Positions 42,517 to 47,960 of a stretch of DNA of 47,960 bases are shown here, piece by piece. Source of the DNA: Cladosporium sp. IMV 00045 (taxonomy: Eukaryota; Ascomycota; Dothideomycetes; Cladosporiales; Cladosporiaceae); NCBI GenBank assembly GCA_001931905.2, contig MSJI02000751.1:1-47960 (forward strand). The letters are read 5' to 3'. A model generated the notes under the pieces. That model did not search any database. It had not been told where the DNA came from and worked only from the letters and a program-made list of their open reading frames with translations. Every line of letters begins with the position of its first letter. The stretch's first letter is position 1. The position numbers and the translations under genes are program-made.

Positions 42517-45500
42517 TACTATCGACCACGTGCGCACTCCCTGCTGGTAGGAGGTAAAGAAACACGGGATCCTCGGTACCAAGCAATCTCGCGCCGAACC
42601 TGGCCAGCCACCCTCTCCCGTCCCTTCGGAGCATTTCCCTCATGCGGGCTGCAAAGCCGCCGTTGAACGGGACGGGAGGTTTTGTTCATGCGAACAATGG
42701 CGAAGGGCGGGAAAAGGTAGCAGGAGCAGTGATGAGGCGTCGGTAGATACATGACTTTGCGCGATGATGGGATGGGAAATGGTTTGTGAAAGTTGGGCTT
42801 GCGTCAGGTTTTTGGGATTGCTTAACTAAGCCTATGAAGGGGAAGGATTCTGAAGGGGGCTGAAGCTTGATGATACATGAGCATGTCAGACAGGGTCGGC
42901 TTTGCGCCTCGCCGTTGGGGGACTTTGACGTTTAGGATGATGGCTGCGGCGGCTGCATGAGGAGGGGGGCAAGGGCGGGGAGAAAGTTGGATTGGGTTGA
43001 TATTGGTCTCGATGATGGGCGTTGGCGTGGGATCGGATGGTAAGGGTTTGGATGCTCACCTTGGCGGACTATTACTATTGCTGCAGTCCAGTGAATTATG
43101 ATGTTACTTTTCGTGATCGAGAGAGACCTCTGAGGCTAGGGTGGCACATACAGGGCGTTTCCTTGGCTTGAATGGCATTGACGAGTTCCAGCGCGCCGTT
43201 TCTTTCGGTACCGCATGAAATTCTCCTTTGGTGTTGATGCACTGCATGATGAGGCGAGTTCTCCGTACAGTAGTCAACGAAGAATACCTCCTAATGCACG
43301 CTGGGACTCGGGGCAGACGGGTTTGGTGTGCGTTCGTGGAGCGCGATGCATGATGCGGCTCTCGCCGTGGGAAGCGGGAAGACTTTCCCCGAGACGTAAC
43401 ACACATACTCATCCAGTAGTACAGATGCTGATCGCGGCGCCTGTGGTTTGATTTCTGTCCTTGCTCCTGCGTTCGGAATGAAAATCATGATTGTTCTCGA
43501 CGGTGGCGGGTGGAGATGATCATGCAGCTATGAGGCGACGTCCGTGATTACGCGGATCCAGGACTGGACGATTCTTTTTCGTTTTGGCAACGCGCAGCAA
43601 AGATCAACGTGCGCAAACGCTTTGGGCTTCTCTTCTTTCTTGTCATTCCTGCAGCAGTGGGTAAGTGTTTACACGCGTGGTGTTCTAGATGTCGCTGTCT
43701 TATGATCATCATCATTCGCCAGAGTAGCGCAGCAGCCCAAGAAGAGCAAGGAATATGCCGATGTAAGCGAGGTCCGCTATGCCTCCGCTAGTAGGGCGCC
43801 CTGCAGTAGGCTTCCCATGGATCATGCCGGTCATTTCGCAGAATGTCGGCCGCTAGAGAAACTTTCAACGACCGCGAGCTTATTCAGATCACGACCGTTG
43901 GCGCTGCTGTGGGTGACATGTCTTCAATGTGGCGTGGAGCAAGAGGGAGAGCAGGAGAAAAAAAATAATCACAGAAAAAGCGGAATCGCATTCCGTAGTC
44001 AGCTCATCGAGTCTCGGCGATATCGGGGAGCAGCGCGGACATGCCGAGGCGACACGTTCGATTTCTATTATGGAAGGGGAGATGGCGCACATGACGGTGC
44101 GAAAAGAGGCGCGTGAAGAGTGTGGAGAACAGAGCGTCGGAAAGGGCGCGAGAGGCTGATGCCGTGGGCTGGCTTCCAACTCTTCTACGTTTTCTCCAAC
44201 AGCCGGCCGGTGAAGATGGGCCAAGCGCAGGCTAGCGGCCGTTAGACGGGCGCGCAAACGTGGCTGCAGGCAGGGATCGGGGATCTTGCGTTCGGGTTGC
44301 AGCAGCACAAGGAAAATTTTGTTGGCCAGTAGTGTACGAGAGGCAGAGGGAGGAGAATAATCATGTAAGCTGTGCACGGCGACATGACCGCGAGGATCTC
44401 ATGATGGCCGAGGCGAGATCGGGTGTGCTTGTGCTTTTTCTCGCCCTCGTGATGACTACCTAACCTGCTACTGTGTGTCTTGCCGAATACGCGGCGTTGC
44501 ACGAGAAAAAAAAAGACCTCGGAGGGACAAACTGATTTGGCAGGTGAGCTGGCCTGCGCTACGTCGGAAGCGTAGTGCCTGGAGCGCGGCGGACGGCAAA
44601 CGCGGTTCGTCTCTTGCTCTTCATGCGGGTTGTTGTCAATCAGAGACGGAGGCGTGGCCGGAGAAAAATGTGAGAGGTTGGAGCAGGTGAGAGGGGAAAA
44701 CGATACAGAATCGTCAAACCGGCAAGTAGTGTTCAATGTGATGCATCACGCGGCTGAGGCTTTGAGGGCAGCGGGAGAGAGGGGCGTCGGGGGCAGATTG
44801 TCTTGTAAGAGACAGAGACACGCTCGCCGTGCCGGAGATGGGAACGGTGGACATTGAAGGAGGATGCGACGTGGCTTCTGGAACAATTCTGCGTGTCGCA
44901 GATGGCTGGCGAGACCGTTGATGGTAGAGTCCTTCAATTTCGAGCGCACAGGCGGCGGTGTTAGTGTGACGCAAGCTGTCGCCGCGCGTGCCCAGTGCCT
45001 TATGCACCGGCCAATAATGCCGCGGCCGGGTGAGAGATGTAGTTGTGTAGTGTGTGAGAAGGATGATACGGGGGCTAGGAATGCGATTCTTGGGAGGAGG
45101 ACCGGATATGTCTGGATTACGGAGGATGGATGGTGAGAGAGCTCGCCTTGTATGAATGGTGAGTGCCAGAATAGCAGCGGCGATGCTGATTGGCCGGAGC
45201 TTGCGTGGACAGAGTAAATTTTTATAACACAGTTCATGTAGTCTACGAAACGCCGGTCGAGATCGAATGGGATGATTTGGGAGCTTGATCAGGCGTGAGT
45301 GGTATCAGCTACATCGCTCGGTACATACAACAGGTACGCAGGTACATTCATCCACACACACCTGCGATCCTTCTCCTGGAGCTCATCTGCCTCACGAGTA
45401 CTGTAGAAAGCAGCAGCGCACGGGTCAGCCCAAGCAAAAGTCTCATTATTGTCAAGCGTTGGCCGCCGCGTGGGAAATGGAGTTGTGCCGAACGGGCGTG

Positions 45501-45702
45501 CGGCGCTACTGCACGTTGCGTGTTTCAGAGCGGATATAGCGTGCTTCCTCTGGCCTCAGCCCGATGATGCCGTCGTATGCACTGCAGCAAAAGTACTTTA
45601 CTAGCAGCAGATGAGATGATGAAGCCAGACCGGACATGCGCACGGGAGGCATCTCGCTCTCTCTCGCCTCCGCCCAAGCTATTTCCCGAGTCGGTGCCAA
45701 AT

Positions 45703-45727
45703 GCCAGCCAGTGCCAGCCAGTGCCAG
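45703..45727. repeat. Tandem 10-bp repeat gccagccagt
   Basis: Two and a half direct copies of a 10-bp unit (gccagccagt) in non-coding DNA. Confidence 0.8.
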
Positions 45728-46077
45728 CATTCGGCGTGTTGGATCTCGTCGGCTTGGGTTAGTGAGCAGAGAAAGCTGCCACACCTGTCGCGGCTCAGAC
45801 CCTGCAAGTAAATTACATGTCCTCCTCACATCAGAGTAGTGCTAGTGCTAGTATGTAGTGGTAATAGCAGCAGAGTGGCAGCGACTGCTAGCAGGCAGAA
45901 ACCACCTCCCACTACTGCCTGGCCCTGCTTGTGCTTTGGTAATCCACTGCCGACCCTATCATCCATTCATATTGCCCCCATCGTCATCATCCTCGCCGCC
46001 GCCCACCTCCGCTCTGCCGGCATCCACTCGAGCCCTGTCTGCCAGTCTGTCGTCTGTCACTCCGGCCCTGCTCCATC

Positions 46078-46083
46078 TATAAG
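46078..46083 (+). promoter_or_regulatory. Candidate TATA box for the right-edge gene
   Basis: TATAAG in the context ccatctataagggctcc lies about 565 bp upstream of the putative start codon at 46648. The sequence after it is rich in C and in CA/CT words and ATG-poor, as expected for a long fungal 5' leader. A supporting inference only. Confidence 0.35.
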
Positions 46084-46647
46084 GGCTCCTGCTGCATCTT
46101 CGCGCCTGGGGCTGCTGGCGCTGATCCCGTCCGCCATTCATAAGGTGTCTTACATACCCATACCACACCAGCAGACAAGCACCCTCGCCCGCCCGCAAAA
46201 CCCGTTGACAACCACCCCGGCCAACCTTGTCTCTCAACTACCTTGCCTGCCGGACACGCCCTGGTCGAGCATCTCCCGTCCAGCTCGACGACTACCGGCG
46301 TTTGGTTTGCATAAGAACGACGGCGGCAACAAACATCGACCTTCGCCACCACCAGCATCACCCTTAATCGCATAGCATAGCATCGCATCGCATCGCCCTG
46401 CTCTGCCTCGCCTTGTACCCGGTACCCATCTTAGTATCATCATCCTCACGTGCTACCTAGCACACGTCCAGCACACCCCGACACCCACACCTTGTTCCTT
46501 TTGATTATTCCCTCGCCCGGCAATCCCAATCCCAATCGCAACGCCCAGACAGGCAGGCGAGACGAGAACAAGCCCACGCCTGCGGCTCCCTCGGCCTGCA
46601 AGCACGTTGCTGGCTGCTGCCGCCACCGAGCAGCTCCTTGAACTGGC

Positions 46648-47960
46648 ATGGTACGTAACGCACGCGGCGTTGGCCGACAACCGATCATGATGATGGGTGT
46701 TGATGTCGTTGTTGTTATTTGCTGCTGTTATCATTGACGTTTGGTCGCTCGATCAAAACGTCAACAATAATGATAATAGGTGGCGATGATAATGATACAT
46801 ACACATGCAGACAATCAGTGTTTGGACGCCTTCGTTTGTTGTTTTCTTTTCATGTCCCCATCTCACCATACCTACCTATCCCCGCCCATCCCACCCACCC
46901 CTGCCAGCCCATGCAAAGTCAAGCCTCCACCGCTGGTTGGCTGCCCGGCTGTCACATGTCACATTCCGATCGAGAGTGAGACAGACCACCAAGAGACAGG
47001 CAGCACGGCGTGGCGAAAGGTCGTGGTGTGTGGTGCAGCATACGACCTGCTGCGCAGCACCGCACCTCGCAGCCAGCAGAGTGTCGACACGCATGAACGG
47101 TGCGGTGCAGCAGAAGGCAGCGAGCAAGCAAAGCGAAGCACGCCAGAGACACGACGAGACAGACAGACAGACATACAGCAGCAGATCTCAGACAAGCCAA
47201 ACTCGACCGCCGCCACAATAATCACAACGGCTCAGGTACAGAAGAGTCGAGGCAATCCAGTCCCGGTCGGGCGTGCCACGCGCCAGTGGGTTTGGAGCGA
47301 TGCAGAAGCTTAAAACGGCGCCCGCTTCTTTTCCCCACCGACGGGCGGCGCAAAGTGACAGGTCCAGTTGTTTCGTCTCACGCAACGCGATTGGGATGGG
47401 ACGCGGATTGCCGCCTCTGCTTGACTTCTGCACGCCCTGCCCGTTTTCCTGCTGGCGGCATGTTGCTAAAAACTCAACTGCCTCACCGCGTGTGCTCCCT
47501 GCCGCCCGCCTCTCTCTACCTGCTAGTCTCTACCCGCTCCGGTCTTTTCGTCCTTCGCACTCCCCAGCTGCCGGGCAGGGATCCGCGGTCTTTTCGTCTT
47601 TCGCCAGTCCAGTCTTGTCTCTGTCTCTTGTCTCACTCTGCTGCTGTGTGCTAGGCTGCTTTGCGCTGTGCTGTGCTGTTCAACAATAAACACCACGCGC
47701 GCACGTTGCACTAACAATCGCCTTGTTTGAGCCCGACCAGCCACTAACTCCCGCCCGTTCCTTCAGAACAACCCCAATCCTCACCAGCAGGGTCTCCCTC
47801 CACCACAACAGCCCCTCCAGCATCCCCGCCAGGCAGGCCTGATCCAACAACACCGTCCAAACTCGCCTCTCCAGCCGCACTCCATCCACCACTCCACCTC
47901 CCAGGCTCCCTACCTGTCGCCGCATTCGTCCACCCACAGCGTCCCGCAGCATCATTCGCC
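46648..47960 (+). CDS. Putative N-terminus of a Pro/Gln/His-rich regulator, one-codon first coding exon (partial)
   Basis: The last 194 bases (47767-47960) form an open frame of 64 codons plus two bases, starting NNPNPHQQGLPPPQQPLQHP and staying Pro, Gln, His and Ser-rich. It is preceded directly by a good acceptor (cccgttccttcag) and by an in-frame TGA near 47727 with no ATG between, so it must be spliced from upstream. The only neat partner I found is an ATG at 46648-46650 immediately followed by GTACGTAACG, a strong donor. Joining them gives M-NNPNPHQQ in phase 0 with an intron of 1116 nt (46651-47766). The composition is that of an activation-type region of a fungal transcription factor. 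The DNA-binding domain lies beyond the window, so the family cannot be named. The exon itself is well supported; the choice of first exon is tentative. Confidence 0.5.
47157..47173. repeat. (GACA)n microsatellite inside the putative long intron
   Basis: About four GACA units (gacagacagacagaca) lie in the predicted 1116-nt intron. Confidence 0.75.

Larger units (their letters stand above)
39151..46647. other. About 7.5 kb without a supportable gene; probable long regulatory region
   Basis: No ORF in any frame resembles a known protein; those over 100 residues have chance-like Arg/Ser/Pro or Val/Gly composition. Many short simple repeats are scattered in it: (CCGA)n near 41218, 41251 and 41758, (GCAT)4 at 42457-42472, (CAT)6 at 42499-42516, a 10-bp gccagccagt repeat near 45703-45727, and a gcata/gcatc pentamer run at 46370-46395. 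Homopurine/homopyrimidine stretches are frequent. The region lies upstream of the putative regulator gene starting at 46648. Such long non-coding upstream regions are typical of fungal developmental regulators. Non-coding RNAs or heavily spliced small genes cannot be excluded by eye. Confidence 0.45.

Noticed and set aside
43889..44377. 162-residue minus-strand ORF
   Set aside because: No domain, and composition typical of non-coding DNA. The hydrophobic stretch comes from an A-rich run on the plus strand.

Overview
This window reads as nuclear DNA of a filamentous ascomycete. The genes carry short introns (about 50-75 nt) with GT..AG ends and CTAAC/CTGAC-type branch sites, and they include fungal families (Zn(II)2Cys6 regulator, GH17 membrane glucanase, fungal-type LAG1). 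The style suggests Dothideomycetes, but that placement is a guess. No rRNA, recognisable tRNA, transposon or CRISPR array was seen.

Layout. 1-684 (-): 5' part of eIF3i/TIF34, running off the left edge. 1506-4337 (+): intronless trifunctional C1-tetrahydrofolate synthase. 5140-6826 (-): flavin monooxygenase. 7222-9063 (-): CorA-type Mg2+ transporter. 9561-10196 (+): small SAM methyltransferase. 10569-12367 (-): LAG1 ceramide synthase. 13726-16350 (+): orphan four-helix membrane protein with a large glycosylated ectodomain. 17052-20203 (-): very charged disordered protein with a short conserved C-terminal domain. 23391-25729 (-): type II membrane GH17 beta-1,3-glucanase (BtgC-like). 27216-29726 (+): Zn(II)2Cys6 regulator. 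29888-31109 (+): D-2-hydroxyacid dehydrogenase. 32209-34072 (+): MFS sugar transporter with 3 introns. 34518-34886 (-): DUF952 protein. 36023-39131 (+): second MFS sugar transporter. 39132-46647 is about 7.5 kb without a supportable gene. It leads to a putative one-codon first exon at 46648 and a Pro/Gln/His-rich regulator-like N-terminus at the right edge.

The most striking object is the second sugar transporter. It can only be read as an intact protein of about 549 residues if it is spliced from 19 exons, including exons of 6, 7, 9, 11, 20, 24, 28 and 31 nt. Every junction is GT..AG, the introns flanking the tiny exons have branch-site-like motifs, and the phases add up to 550 codons including the stop. 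Its longest intron contains a diverged duplication of a palindromic unit. Its neighbour at 32209 is a conventional 4-exon transporter.

Most genes here are housekeeping (translation, one-carbon metabolism, sphingolipid, wall and Mg2+ functions). The 27-39 kb stretch (regulator, hydroxyacid dehydrogenase, two sugar porters) could be a loose carbon-use neighbourhood, but nothing in the sequence proves co-regulation. Exon coordinates were read by eye from splice signals and frame continuity; no transcript data were used.
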